A stretch of 64,000 nt of DNA from Nostoc sp. UHCC 0702 (GTDB lineage Bacteria; Cyanobacteriota; Cyanobacteriia; Cyanobacteriales; Nostocaceae): positions 3,697,918 through 3,761,917 of the forward strand of contig CP071065.1 in the NCBI GenBank assembly GCA_017164015.1, in the 5' to 3' direction. The notes beneath the pieces were generated by a model. The model saw nothing but the letters and a program-made list of their open reading frames with translations, was not told the origin of the DNA and did no database searches. Made by a program: the position numbers and the translations under genes. Positions 8,827 through 17,448 of the stretch are shown one piece after another; position 1 is the stretch's first letter, and the number at the start of each line of letters is the position of its first letter.

Positions 8827-9477
8827 TTAACAATTATTCTCTACCTTTTTAAATAAAGCCCGATAAACAGGTTCACCCTTTTTTTGAGTATATGTTTCCC
8901 GTTCTGTGGGGACTGGTAAGGGATTTTCGGTTAGCCATTCTTCTATACCAAATCTTTGAAAAGCTGGGTGTGCAGCAAAGCGATCGCACATTTCTACAGC
9001 GATAAATTTCATATCTGATTGCAGAAAAACTTTCCCCTCAACCGCCAGATAATTAGCTAATTCTTCTACTAATTCTGGTTGCACTACCCGGCGTTTAGCG
9101 TGACGGGTTTTAAACCAAGGATCAGGAAATTGAATGGTCACACGCTGTAAGGTTCCTGGAGGTACGGAAGATAACAGCGATCGCAATGAGTTATTGACAT
9201 TGGAAAACAAATAGTACAAATTTGTTAAACCCAATTCATCACGCAACTTATTCGCCTCTACTACCAAGGGTTCTCGAATTTCCAACCCCAGAAAATTCCA
9301 CTTGGGTTCTATCTGGGCCATATTTAACAAAAACTGTCCCCTAGCACAGCCTATATCTAGATGTAGCGGTTGGTTGAACTGTGCATAAACTTTTTCCCAG
9401 TCAACAGGATTGGCTGGTGTTTGATACTTTTGACCAAGTGGGTTAACGTGTTGACGAACTCTAATTTTCTTAGGCAT
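8827..9477 (-). CDS. trmB: tRNA (guanine-N7-)-methyltransferase
   Basis: Methylates G46 of tRNA variable loops to 7-methylguanosine using S-adenosylmethionine. From the ATG at 9477 it has 216 residues, normal for TrmB; an upstream in-frame Met would add 19 residues unlike the family, so MPKKIRVRQHVNPLG is taken as the N-terminus. The SAM site is LHLDIGCARGQFL (about 38-50) and the family signature is FPDPWFKTRHAKRRVVQP. C-terminal PVPTERETYTQKKGEPVYRALF is the conserved end. Housekeeping gene, divergent from the GNAT gene at 9533. Confidence 0.95.
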   Translation of the reverse strand: MPKKIRVRQHVNPLGQKYQTPANPVDWEKVYAQFNQPLHLDIGCARGQFLLNMAQIEPKWNFLGLEIREPLVVEANKLRDELGLTNLYYLFSNVNNSLRSLLSSVPPGTLQRVTIQFPDPWFKTRHAKRRVVQPELVEELANYLAVEGKVFLQSDMKFIAVEMCDRFAAHPAFQRFGIEEWLTENPLPVPTERETYTQKKGEPVYRALFKKVENNC

Positions 9478-9532
9478 AATTACTTCAAAGTGCAAGATAG
9501 AGATTTTAATTGCCCCCTCGAGTAAATACATC

Positions 9533-9994
9533 ATGAAAATTCACTTCAAGCTAGCAGAAAATATTGATGTTGAGGCACTTCTCATCTTAATCCAGGAACT
9601 GTATGAAGTAGATGGTTGTATCCCCTTTAATCAGGTTGTTGCTCGTAATGCTCTGATTCAATTGCTGAATGATGAGTCAATGGGTCGGGTCTGGTTAATT
9701 CAGTACCAGAGTCAACCAATTGGTTATGTCGTTCTCACACTAGGCTATAGCCTGGAATTTGGAGGGCGTGATGCTTTCATTGATGAACTCTACATCCAAG
9801 CTAATTACCAAGGTCAGGGCATAGGTAAGCAAACAATTAAGTTTCTTGAGGAGGTTTGCATTTCGCTCAATGTTCAGGCATTACATTTGGAAGTTGAGCG
9901 GAAAAATACTTCTGCTCAAGGTTTTTATCGCCGAGTTGGGTTTGAAGATCATGAACGCTATCTGATGACAAAACGGCTGAATAATCCCGTTTAA
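9533..9994 (+). CDS. GNAT family N-acetyltransferase
   Basis: A 153-residue single-domain acetyltransferase. The acetyl-CoA loop is YQGQGIGKQTIKFLEE (about 98-113), preceded by the beta-4 strand DAFIDELYI, and EVERKNTSAQGFYRRVGFEDHERYLMTK is the usual C-terminal half. The substrate cannot be predicted. ATG at 9533, 56 bp from the divergent trmB start, so the two genes share a short promoter region. Length is normal and nothing looks broken. Confidence 0.87.
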   Translation: MKIHFKLAENIDVEALLILIQELYEVDGCIPFNQVVARNALIQLLNDESMGRVWLIQYQSQPIGYVVLTLGYSLEFGGRDAFIDELYIQANYQGQGIGKQTIKFLEEVCISLNVQALHLEVERKNTSAQGFYRRVGFEDHERYLMTKRLNNPV

Positions 9995-10047
9995 CAAGCG
10001 TTGCTGATTGACATTTGCCTATAATGTGCCAAATAATGTCTTTTGAG

Positions 10048-10236
10048 GCTTTGAGCTTGAATGTTGAGGCTTTGAGCTTGAATGTTAAGCCTTTGAGGTT
10101 GAATGTTGAGCCTTTGAGGTTGAATGTTAAGCCTTTGAGGTTGAATGTTGAGCCTTTGAGGTTGAATGTTGAGCCTTTGAGCTTGAATGTTGAGCCTTTG
10201 AGCTTGAATGTTGAGGCTTTGAGCTTGAATGTTGCA
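10048..10236. repeat. 21-bp tandem repeat, nine units
   Basis: Nine uninterrupted units of CCTTTGAGGTTGAATGTTGAG with a few alternating substitutions (C/G at position 1, G/C at position 9, TGAG/TAAG at the end). Because 21 is a multiple of three, all frames show a repeated heptapeptide; the forward one reads LRLNVEP-like repeats. There is no good ribosome site, and the ends merge into ordinary spacer sequence, so a protein is doubtful. The block is followed by AACTGAC heptamers (10262-10310). Confidence 0.85.
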
Positions 10237-10858
10237 CCTTTAAAACTAAAATTTCAAGCTTGACAACTAACAACTGACAACTAACAACTGACAACTGACA
10301 ACTGACAACGTACTCACGTTCCACCACAAGGCAGTTGCAGTGGTTTTTGCACCAGTTGCAATAGCCAAAGGTGATGGTTGAGAATCTCCTAAGCGTTCAA
10401 ATCCCGAACCATTATTGTAGCAATCCCAGAGTTATTGCGGTTGCTACCCTTCAAGAACGCCTTCGGCGAAGGTTGTTAGATGTTTATTGGGTGATAAACC
10501 CCAGTCTATCTGATTTTGAGCTTAACCAAACCGTATTGGCCCCCGTCTTGGACGCCACTTGCCTCATTAGGCCTTTCCCACGGTCTTGGACACTATTACC
10601 CCTAGAGGGGTTCGGAGTTCCCCATGCCTACCTCATCCCACTTTTTTTAGGGGTGGATGAGGTTAAAAAAGATTGACATTGGACGCATTCTTAGAGATAC
10701 TTTTAGGCTGCTGAACCTGAATTTAAAGATTACTGAATATTGCCTTAATGGGAATTTTTTTGATTCTTGGCTGCTATTTATGGCGGATATGGGCATAAAC
10801 CAGTGAAAAACCGATTTAGGAAGTAAACATCAACTACAATTAACACCCGCTATAAATA
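10237..10858. other. Intergenic region, no supported gene
   Basis: Contains AACTGACA heptamers, a stretch reading as a 101-codon frame at 10371-10676 without a recognisable domain or ribosome site, and a hairpin-prone block (10615-10665) with CCTCATCCC opposed to GGATGAGG. It looks like accumulated repeat fragments rather than a gene. Confidence 0.5.
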
Positions 10859-11803
10859 ATGAGCCAAAAAACTATCCTTAGTAACTTAAATAACATTGAT
10901 TCTATTGAATTTTATAAGCAGAGTTTAAAAATAGCCACAGAAATAGGCGATCGCTACAAGCAAGTGAAATCTTTATCTCAGCTAGCTAATGCTTACCAAT
11001 GCTTGGGAGAGCAAGAGCAGGCGATTAAATTTTATCAGCAATGGCTTGATATTTCTAGAAACATTCAAGATAGCAATGCCGAAGCTAAGGCGTTGTCTGG
11101 GTTGGGCAATGCTTACCAATGCTTGGGAAACTTAGACCAGGCAATTGATTTCTACCACCAATGGTTGGCTATAACCAGGAAAATAGGCGATCGCACTGGG
11201 GAAGCCATTGCCTTGGGCAGTTTGGGCAACACTTACGAATCTTTGGGATTTTACCAACAAGCAATTGAATTTTACCAGCAGTGGTTAGAGATCGCAAGGA
11301 AAATAGGCGATCGCACTGGGGAAGCGATTGCTTTAGGCAATTTGGGCAATATTTATGAGTCCACCAGGCAATACCAACAAGCAATTGAGTTTTACCAGCA
11401 GTGGTTAAATGTAGTAAAATTAACAGGCGATCGCTCCGGCGAAGCCATTTGTTTGTCTGGGCTAGGTAATGTTTATGACTACTTGGGACAGTACCAGCAA
11501 GCAATCAAGTTTTATCAGCAGTCTTTGCAGGTAAGAAAGCAAATTAGTGACCACACTGGAGAAGCTAACGTCTGGTTTAATTTAGGTCTAGTATTAGAAA
11601 AAATCAATCAAGAATCCGCGGCTATAGATACCTATCGCAATGCCAAAAGACTCTATCAAAAGATCGGATTTAATCCCAGTGTACAAGATTGCAATCAAGC
11701 CATTGAGTTTCTGGAAAACAAACAGGCGATCGCGCCATCTCGCTTTTGGTTGTGGAAATGGTTAAATAATTTGTTGCAGTTGATCAAAACTGGTTCTAAG
11801 TAA
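10859..11803 (+). CDS. Tetratricopeptide repeat protein
   Basis: 314 residues made of six 40-residue TPR units of the kinesin-light-chain/NB-ARC-associated type (consensus GEAIALGNLGNIYESLGQYQQAIEFYQQWL...RKIGDR), residues about 15-265. The units are very alike at DNA level (120-bp period; most carry a HIP1 GGCGATCGC at the same place), so they arose by recent duplication. The C-terminal 30 residues are basic/aromatic (FWLWKWLNNLLQLIK) and could be an amphipathic membrane-touching helix. No signal peptide. Such proteins are scaffolds; the partner is unknown. The stop codon TAA coincides with the first bases of a MITE terminal repeat, so the natural C-terminus may have been altered. Confidence 0.85.
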   Translation: MSQKTILSNLNNIDSIEFYKQSLKIATEIGDRYKQVKSLSQLANAYQCLGEQEQAIKFYQQWLDISRNIQDSNAEAKALSGLGNAYQCLGNLDQAIDFYHQWLAITRKIGDRTGEAIALGSLGNTYESLGFYQQAIEFYQQWLEIARKIGDRTGEAIALGNLGNIYESTRQYQQAIEFYQQWLNVVKLTGDRSGEAICLSGLGNVYDYLGQYQQAIKFYQQSLQVRKQISDHTGEANVWFNLGLVLEKINQESAAIDTYRNAKRLYQKIGFNPSVQDCNQAIEFLENKQAIAPSRFWLWKWLNNLLQLIKTGSK

Positions 11804-11950
11804 GCTGTTATGCATTTAAATTGCACAATTATTTGTGAAGGCTGTCCACAGTCAAAAGTCCAGAGTCAAAAACTACGCGCGACTGTTGACTGTTGACCGT
11901 TGACTGCCAACTCAATCGTGCAAAGTGCAACTTGTAGGCGCATTAGCTTA
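11801..11950. repeat. MITE family E, copy 1
   Basis: Begins TAAGCTGTTATGCATTTAAA and ends with an inverted GGCGCATTAGCTTA; the ends pair imperfectly over about 25 bp. The interior is filled with TTGACTG heptamers. A second copy is at 22820-22950, and one end alone is at 13872. The first three bases are the stop codon of the TPR gene. Confidence 0.7.
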
Positions 11951-12021
11951 GGTGGGTGAAAATAAACATGACTATGTTACGAAAGGGAAATATACCTGAA
12001 ACCCTTACTACTGACAACTAA

Positions 12022-12168
12022 TATCAAGTTCGGCTAATTACTTACGATATAGTCGGTTTGCCTGGTAATAGGTAATTGGTAATTGGTGATTGTTTTTTAC
12101 TATTACCCATTACCCATTACCCATTACCAACCCCCACAGGTATCATAAGTGTTTAAACGGACATGATA
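12022..12168 (-). repeat. MITE family A, copy 1
   Basis: Tips TATCAAGTTCGGCTAATTAC and, inverted, TATCATGTCCGTTTAAACAC; interior of GGTAATTGG / ATTACCCATTACCC blocks that pair with each other, so the whole 147 bp folds into one long hairpin. Other copies are at 14592, 23340 and 58872. Flanks are TAA and TTA, close to but not an exact 3-bp duplication. Confidence 0.85.
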
Positions 12169-12253
12169 TTACAACTGATAACTGACGACCCTCACTAGTT
12201 AACTTTATTCGCACCGACCTACTTAATAGCGATTCTCCATTCAGATAAAGCAA

Positions 12254-12294
12254 GTAGGGGCGGGTATTGAGGGTATTAGTGAACCCGCCCCTAC
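12254..12294. repeat. Palindromic repeat downstream of the reductase gene
   Basis: GTAGGGGCGGGT at 12254-12265 pairs perfectly with ACCCGCCCCTAC at 12283-12294 across a 17-base loop. It lies just past the stop of the minus-strand reductase gene, so it could end transcription. It lacks a T-run and resembles the GTAGGGGC palindrome at 33537, which favours a dispersed repeat. Confidence 0.6.
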
Positions 12295-12311
12295 TAGTTT
12301 AATTAGCCCTT

Positions 12312-13268
12312 TTAGCTGTGAAATTTACCGTCACCTTGGTTTTGTGCATCCAGAAACTTTAACTGATGGTACACACAGCTAATCTGTGATAAATCTGCGC
12401 CTGCTGCTTGGGCTTTGCGTAATGGATTACCAAAAATTGCTTCTACTTCTAAGGGACGGCATTCATCGTAGTCAATTTTCATGCTGGTGCGGTAAGGCTT
12501 CATTTGAAAAGTGTAATCCAGCATTTTTTGCACAAAACTATCAGGAATGTCGCGCCCCATACTATTCGCCCCTAGTACCACTTCATACATTAACTGTGTA
12601 ATTAATTTGTAGGTGTACTCATTCGCCATTAATTGATCTGTTGTGGCATTGAGAATTACCGAAAGCCCATTGTAGGGGATATTCCACACCAGCTTTTTCC
12701 AACGTGCCAATAGTAAGTCTTCAGACAATTCAATTGAAATACCAGCACTTGTGAAGTCGTCGCGAAGAAGCTGCATGTTTTCTGTAATTCCCGCAGGAGA
12801 ATATTCACTGGTATATTCCCCGAAATTTATTTGTCCATAGTCTATGTGGTGAATATGTCCTGGCCCCACTTTATTGGAACACAGAAAGCACAACCCACCG
12901 ATAACCTTGACATTGCCAACAATTTGGGCAACTTCCTCTTCTATACCAAGTCCATTCTGCAATACCAAGACTACCCCATTTTCTTTAACCACAGGCGGCA
13001 GCAACTTTGGCAGTAAATAATTTTGTGTTGTTTTTAAGGCAACTACCACCACATCGCATTGTGGCATTTTCTCTACGTCCTGGTAGGCATTGACTTGAGT
13101 CAGGCTAAAGTCGCCCTCTTTAGACTCGATGAATAAACCGTATTGGCTGACGTGTTGGTAATCACTCTTGAGCAAAAAGTGGGTATCCAAACCAGCTTTT
13201 TGCAATCTGGCACCATAAAACCCGCCTAATGCACCAGTTCCCAGGATGGCATACTTGCGATCGCACAT
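12312..13268 (-). CDS. Ketopantoate reductase family protein (ApbA/PanE-like)
   Basis: 318 residues, normal for 2-dehydropantoate 2-reductases, which reduce ketopantoate with NADPH on the way to pantothenate and coenzyme A. N-terminal Rossmann motif YAILGTGALGGFYGARL (about 6-22), VVVALKTTQNYLLP and NGVVLVLQNGLGIEEEV are the nucleotide-binding half; ARWKKLVWNIPYNGLSVI contains the catalytic Lys and Asn region. The C-terminal half keeps the TSMKIDYDECRPLEVEAIFGNPL signature. Many organisms have several paralogues, so whether this one makes pantoate is not settled. It stands alone. Confidence 0.85.
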   Translation of the reverse strand: MCDRKYAILGTGALGGFYGARLQKAGLDTHFLLKSDYQHVSQYGLFIESKEGDFSLTQVNAYQDVEKMPQCDVVVVALKTTQNYLLPKLLPPVVKENGVVLVLQNGLGIEEEVAQIVGNVKVIGGLCFLCSNKVGPGHIHHIDYGQINFGEYTSEYSPAGITENMQLLRDDFTSAGISIELSEDLLLARWKKLVWNIPYNGLSVILNATTDQLMANEYTYKLITQLMYEVVLGANSMGRDIPDSFVQKMLDYTFQMKPYRTSMKIDYDECRPLEVEAIFGNPLRKAQAAGADLSQISCVYHQLKFLDAQNQGDGKFHS

Positions 13269-13418
13269 TTGTTTTACAAAAGGATTTTTTCAGGATCATC
13301 ATAAACTTGTACGTAGTTTATTCACCAACTTGTTTACATTTACACTTGATTTTGTGTCATAAAAATTAAACTTGCTTCACTTTAATTTAAAATTTTGGAC
13401 AGAGTTTAGGTGAAATAG

Positions 13419-13820
13419 ATGGCTGATATTGTCGATATTGCAGTAAGTAACGATTCCTTCAAAACGCTGGTAGCTGCTGTACAAGCTGCTGGTTTAGTAG
13501 AGACATTAAAAAGTCCGGGGCCATTCACTGTCTTTGCACCAACTGATGATGCATTTGCCAAGTTACCACCGGGAACTATACAAACTCTGTTACAGAATAT
13601 TCCTCAGCTAACGCGAATTTTAAAGTATCATGTCGTTTCTGGAAAGCTGTTGCAGGCTGATTTAGCAAAACTCGGTACGGTAACTTCTGTGGAAGGCTCA
13701 ACCATTAACATTCATAGTTCTGATGGTTTTGAAATCAAAAATGCCACTGTTTTAGCAGCAGATATTGAAGCTGATAACGGTGTAATTCACGTCATCGATA
13801 CGGTGATTTTGATGGGTTAA
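13419..13820 (+). CDS. Fasciclin domain protein
   Basis: A single FAS1 domain of 133 residues. It has the H1 motif GPFTVFAPTDDAFAKLPPGTIQTLL (about 31-55), the central LKYHVVSGKLL, and the H2-type end ADIEADNGVIHVIDTVILM. FAS1 domains mediate adhesion or protein-protein contacts. This copy has no signal peptide or lipobox, so as annotated it would be cytosolic, which is common for short cyanobacterial members. A strong intrinsic terminator follows 9 bp after the stop, supporting a monocistronic gene. Confidence 0.93.
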   Translation: MADIVDIAVSNDSFKTLVAAVQAAGLVETLKSPGPFTVFAPTDDAFAKLPPGTIQTLLQNIPQLTRILKYHVVSGKLLQADLAKLGTVTSVEGSTINIHSSDGFEIKNATVLAADIEADNGVIHVIDTVILMG

Positions 13821-13828
13821 TTTTCTGA

Positions 13829-13853
13829 AGGTGGGTAACGCCCACCTTTTTTT
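13829..13853 (+). terminator. Intrinsic terminator of the fasciclin gene
   Basis: AGGTGGG-TAACG-CCCACCT followed by TTTTTT: a 7-bp GC-rich stem, 5-base loop and T-run, starting 9 bp after the stop codon. Confidence 0.88.
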
Positions 13854-13871
13854 CGCCTGATTGTTAGGAAT

Positions 13872-13960
13872 TAAGCTCATGTGCGTTCAAGTTGCATAAT
13901 CACTTGTGGAGACCGTCATTAGTCATTAGTCATTAGTCCATTGTAAATACTTGTAATATC
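13872..13960. repeat. Single end of MITE family E plus heptamers
   Basis: TAAGCTCATGTGCGTTCAAG through TTGCATAATCACTTGTGG matches one end of the elements at 11801 and 22820, then TTAGTCA heptamers (13920-13940). No opposite end is found before the next gene, so it is a truncated copy. Confidence 0.55.
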
Positions 13961-14095
13961 AGAAATTCATCATAATATAATTAAATTTATGTTACATTGG
14001 TGAAGTAACTACTTTAGATATATGCTAATATTAGTTTAGATAGATATAAATATATTTAAATTATTATTTTTCTATGTTGACATTATCCCCACAAA

Positions 14096-14434
14096 TTGAT
14101 GCTTGATTTCAACACTTTAGCTGAATTCTCCCGTGCCAACTGCCTAGGCATTTGTGCATTTCTTATCCCAGCCAACCTACTTGCCACATTGTTAACAATC
14201 ATCTTGGCAGTAATAGGTCGGCCAACACATCAGGTATGGCAGGCTGCTGGAATTGCCAGTATTTTCGCTTTCGTGATGGTATTACATGTATATACGTGGT
14301 TTCTCATTGGTGTGGTGATGGCTCCCACATACATCTTGTTGTGCTTAGCAATCACGTGTTTACTAACTAATTTGGCTGCAATTGTTTTTCAAAGACGCCA
14401 CGTTAACAGTCTTAGTCTTTCCAATAACACTTGA
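14096..14434 (+). CDS. Small membrane protein, hypothetical
   Basis: 112 residues with three hydrophobic segments (about 18-42, 50-74, 76-97) and a short polar tail. I do not recognise the family. The start could be TTG 14096 or ATG 14099; no strong ribosome site is visible. Codon use and the clean hydrophobic pattern support a real gene. It has no clear functional neighbour: the next gene is an SMR exporter beyond a MITE. Confidence 0.5.
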   Translation: MMLDFNTLAEFSRANCLGICAFLIPANLLATLLTIILAVIGRPTHQVWQAAGIASIFAFVMVLHVYTWFLIGVVMAPTYILLCLAITCLLTNLAAIVFQRRHVNSLSLSNNT

Positions 14435-14591
14435 AATCAACACATTACTATCCGAGACACAAACAACCAAAAAATCCTGGTTAGTATGAACAGATTTATG
14501 CACAAATCAGCGCTAATCTGCACAGCAAAGATTAAACTGTATAGCATTAATGCTGGTTAATATCTGCAATGAGGACGCGATCGCAATTTAA

Positions 14592-14731
14592 TATCATGTC
14601 CGTTTAAACACTTATGATATCTGTGGAGGTCGGTAATTGGTAATTGGTTTTGAGTATTACCTATTACCCATTACCCATTACCTATTACCAAGCAAACCGA
14701 CTAGATCGTAAGTAATTAGCCGAACTTGATT
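14592..14731 (+). repeat. MITE family A, copy 2
   Basis: Tips TATCATGTCCGTTTAAACAC and inverted TATCAAGTTCGGCTAATTAC (last base changed), with self-complementary GGTAATTGG/TTACCCATTACC interior. TAA at 14589-14591 is repeated at 14732-14734 as a 3-bp target duplication. The element ends 43 bp before the start of the Gdx-like exporter gene, so it has been placed in that promoter region. Confidence 0.88.
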
Positions 14732-14774
14732 TAAGTAAAAGCTTCAAATTTTGCAACATGCAGGAAAAGCAAAT

Positions 14775-15098
14775 ATGGCATGGGTCTATCTTATGATTGC
14801 GGGTTTGCTAGAGATTGCATGGGCGATCGGTCTTAAGTATACACAGGGCTTTACTAAACTAGTTCCAAGCATCATTACTGTTGCTTGTATGATATTAAGT
14901 TTCTCGTTGTTGTCAATATCACTTCGCAGCCTGCCAGTAGGCACTGCCTACGCGATCTGGACAGGTATAGGAGCCATTGGTACAGCTGTGCTAGGTATAA
15001 TTCTGTTTAGAGAACCTGCTACTTTGGGGCGCATGATCTGCATTAGCTTGATTGTGCTAGGCGTAGTAGGACTGAGGTTTGTGTCTTCTGCCAACTAG
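14775..15098 (+). CDS. SMR family exporter, SugE/Gdx type
   Basis: A 107-residue four-helix transporter from ATG 14775 (an upstream in-frame Met adds 8 polar residues). SMR proteins work as dual-topology dimers in the inner membrane and exchange protons for cations through a conserved glutamate, here the E in GLLEIAWAIGLKYT. The motifs GLLE(I/V)xWAxGLKYT, LPVGTAYAIWTGIGAIG and the early W match SugE, now known as the guanidinium exporter Gdx, rather than the multidrug EmrE type. Gdx genes are often under a guanidine riboswitch. I see none here; a MITE occupies 14592-14731 just upstream. Confidence 0.88.
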   Translation: MAWVYLMIAGLLEIAWAIGLKYTQGFTKLVPSIITVACMILSFSLLSISLRSLPVGTAYAIWTGIGAIGTAVLGIILFREPATLGRMICISLIVLGVVGLRFVSSAN

Positions 15099-15180
15099 TG
15101 ATACCAATTTCACAAAAGAATGCGACAGATGGGTAGGTTGGGCAGCCACTTGCACAGGAATGCTTTGCCGACAGTAGCCC

Positions 15181-15381
15181 TAGAACACCAATTCAGTAAT
15201 CCTGGAAGAACCTTTCCCTCTCCTACGAAAAGAGGGGGAGGGGGCAGTTTAAGTTGAGCTACCCCTTCCCTTCAAGGGAACTCGAGGCCCTCATTAAATT
15301 TTGGCGAGCGCCCTATTTTAATGGGGATTAGTGCCATTCGGGCTGGGGGGTTAGGTTTTTGATTACTGAATCGATGCTCTA
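15181..15381. repeat. MITE-like element with 21-bp imperfect terminal repeats
   Basis: TAGAACACCAATTCAGTAAT at the left and, inverted, TAGAGCATCGATTCAGTAAT at the right agree at 17 of 21 positions including 10 perfect inner bases. CTAG occurs at both outer edges. Interior is the C/G-rich hairpin type seen in other elements here. Confidence 0.72.
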
Positions 15382-15895
15382 GTGGCGTTAGAACGCAACC
15401 AAACCCAACTTTTGGTACAGTACCGCCAAGCGATCGCACATTCAAGTAAGATGTTTAGCTTGAGAATCGGTAAGTTGATTCATATTTCCTCCAAATTTTT
15501 ACCTATGTGATGGTTGCCACAAAAAATTATTAAGTTTTCTTAGTCAAATTAAAAAGGCTCAAATATTTACCCGCACTAAATCTTTTTGAACAACAGCCAG
15601 TTGATTCTTCAAGCTGTTCTTGAACTGGGGGAACTAGGAAAGACAAAGATACCAATGTATTCCTACACGAGAAAGTAGTAAAAAATACTAAAAAATACTC
15701 TTTTCTCCCTCAGCCTCCCCAGCTTTTCGAGCTTGGCATCCCCTCCAGCAGCAAAGACATCGATTCGATTATGTACAACCAAGATGCATTAAGTAGCTGA
15801 ATATCGAGAATTAGCCATTATTTTTATTACGTGATCGATCGTCTTTTAGACACCTTCAAGTTAGACAAACAAGCTCCTGGATACAAAGGCTGATA
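15382..15895. other. 514-bp region without a recognised feature
   Basis: AT-rich DNA with one HIP1 site near 15430 and no reading frame, hairpin or repeat I can support. It ends where the truncated dehydrogenase begins, so it is probably what remains after deletions. Confidence 0.5.
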
Positions 15896-16330
15896 TCTTG
15901 CATTTATTGTGCTAGTAAAGCTGGTTTGCTCATGTGGAGTGATTCACTCAGACAAGAATTGGTAGGTACTGGTGTAAACATTTCAGTGATTTGTCCGGGA
16001 TATGTTTGTGAATCTGGAATGTTTGCTGATACAGGCATACCTGCACCAAGTTTAGCAGGTACATCCAAGCCAACAGATGTAGCGATCGCCCTCATCCGCG
16101 CTATTAAGGAAAACCAAGCAGAAGTAATTGTGAATCAAGATTTTTTTACAGCAGGTTTCACAAAACTGCTCTTAGCAACTTGGCAAATTTTTCCCCAATT
16201 CGGAGATAAAATTTATCAGTGGATTGGAGTTACAAAACTCAACCAGAAACGCGCTGCCAATCAAATGCCTGTTGCGTTAAAAAACAGTGAGAGTAGAACA
16301 AAGATTGGCGCTCTAGCAGATTTGAAATAA
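15896..16330 (+). pseudogene. Short-chain dehydrogenase, 5'-truncated
   Basis: The frame holds only the C-terminal part of an SDR. It enters at the active-site motif YCASKAGLLMWSDSLRQEL (Tyr and Lys of YxxxK) and continues through VNISVICPGYVCESGMF, the usual PG motif, to a normal-looking end. The Rossmann glycine motif and the catalytic serine, about 150 residues, are absent, and nothing upstream encodes them. It cannot fold as an active reductase. It is followed 8 bp later by the glycosyltransferase remnant and probably belonged to the same operon before the region decayed. Confidence 0.85.
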
Positions 16331-16338
16331 ATTGCAGA

Positions 16339-17440
16339 ATGGAAAAAGCAATGAAAAAAGTATATCTCATGATTTATGATGCAGGTGCAGGCCATCGCAG
16401 CACTGCTAATGCTTTGCAAAAAGTTATCGAACAGCAACAATTGCCTTGGGAAGTTCATATAGTCGAAGCTTTTAAAGAAATTCTTGATAAATCTGCTTCT
16501 CAGGACTTTTACAATAAGTTCGTACTGCAAAAAACCTGGGCAAAAGTTATTAATGAACCGTTATTAGTTCCATCATTCAAGCTACAAATACGTCTTTATC
16601 ATTCTGCTTGGTTAGCAATAATTTATTTAAGGGATTTGCAAAAAATAAATTATCCATATTGTGAGGTGGGCATCTTGCCCGCCCCAGGGCGAACGCATCA
16701 TGTCAATAAGACTAGTCTATTGACAATAGACTGAAAAATAATCTCATTAAACCCTGCTTATTGACAAAGATTTTAGCAATCGCTTTGAGCCTTGGAAAAT
16801 AAATCAAGCCAGAAATACTGATTTTTTCGTTGGGTCTTAATCTTGGTCATGATCAAGAGTACTTTAGATGCGTTTGCCCTGTTGCCCGCCCTGAATACTG
16901 GGACGGGTGAAGACACCCCGAAGTTTGCAAGGGCGGGGGGAACCCCCGCACGCAACTTCTCTCCATCACACAAGAAAATTCGGCATATTTTTTATTTGAA
17001 AGTCCCTAACAACCTAGAGGTAACTAATACCAATCCAAAATCCAAAATCTAAAATCCAAAATGGTATGAGGAGCGAAATAAATGATATTTGATTGGCTCA
17101 TCGTCGGTGCAGGATAATTAATAAACCAGGTGCTTGTAGCATCAGCGAAGCTCTAGTGATGAATCTACCAATGATTATGGAACGTAATATTTCCACACTC
17201 ATCCACGAACGATACAACGCTGATTGGGTTGAACAAAAAGAAGTAGGTTTGGTTGTCCGCAATTTTCGCAATATCGATGGGGCGGTTAAGAAATTTCTTC
17301 AGCCAGAAAATTTTGCTCGCTACCGTGCGAATGTTGCTGCTGTGAACAATCGAGCCGTGTTTGAAATTTCTGATAACTTGCAAAAAATTCTTGCCAATAG
17401 CTACAAGACAACAGAAACAGCATCACTAGAGTATAGGTAG
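16339..17440 (+). pseudogene. Glycosyltransferase of the MGDG-synthase type, split by a mobile element
   Basis: The N-terminal part (16339-about 16660) reads KKVYLMIYDAGAGHRSTANALQKVI, the G-G-H substrate loop of MGDG-synthase/GT28 enzymes, and continues to about residue 108. The frame then runs into mobile-element DNA. The C-terminal part (about 17084-17440) resumes with KPGACSISEALVMNLPMIMERN, the UDP-sugar site of the family, after a frame disturbance at 17090-17110. The central 100 or so residues are missing. Between the halves are a 193-bp element (16687-16879) and GC-rich repeat scraps. These enzymes move a sugar onto a lipid or polyprenyl carrier at the membrane; this gene is dead. It lies between a truncated SDR and a truncated MFS transporter. 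Confidence 0.85.
16687..16879 (-). repeat. Mobile element family D, copy 1 (193 bp)
   Basis: Ends GGGCGAACGCATC (16687-16699) and GATGCGTTTGCCC (16867-16879), 13-bp inverted repeats with one mismatch. The sequence is homologous to the reverse complement of 18902-19176, with an internal hairpin block of about 80 bp missing. It sits in the broken glycosyltransferase gene. Confidence 0.82.
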
Positions 17441-17448
17441 TTACAGGC

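Noticed and set aside
8503..8833. Two overlapping minus-strand frames
   Set aside because: They lie inside the 8558-8747 element and translate its hairpin.
10015..10263. 82-residue heptapeptide-repeat protein
   Set aside because: The frame is a by-product of a 21-bp tandem repeat, which leaves every frame open; the other strand is open as well.
10390..10410. tRNA T-loop-like GTTCAAATC
   Set aside because: No matching acceptor stem, D-arm or anticodon arm around it.
10371..10676. 101-codon open frame
   Set aside because: No ribosome site, no recognisable domain, low-quality composition and overlap with repeat fragments; described only as part of the intergenic region.
14435..14591. Guanidine riboswitch upstream of the Gdx-type gene
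   Set aside because: Only a short ATCCGAGA stretch is reminiscent; the conserved ACGR loops and paired stems are not found.
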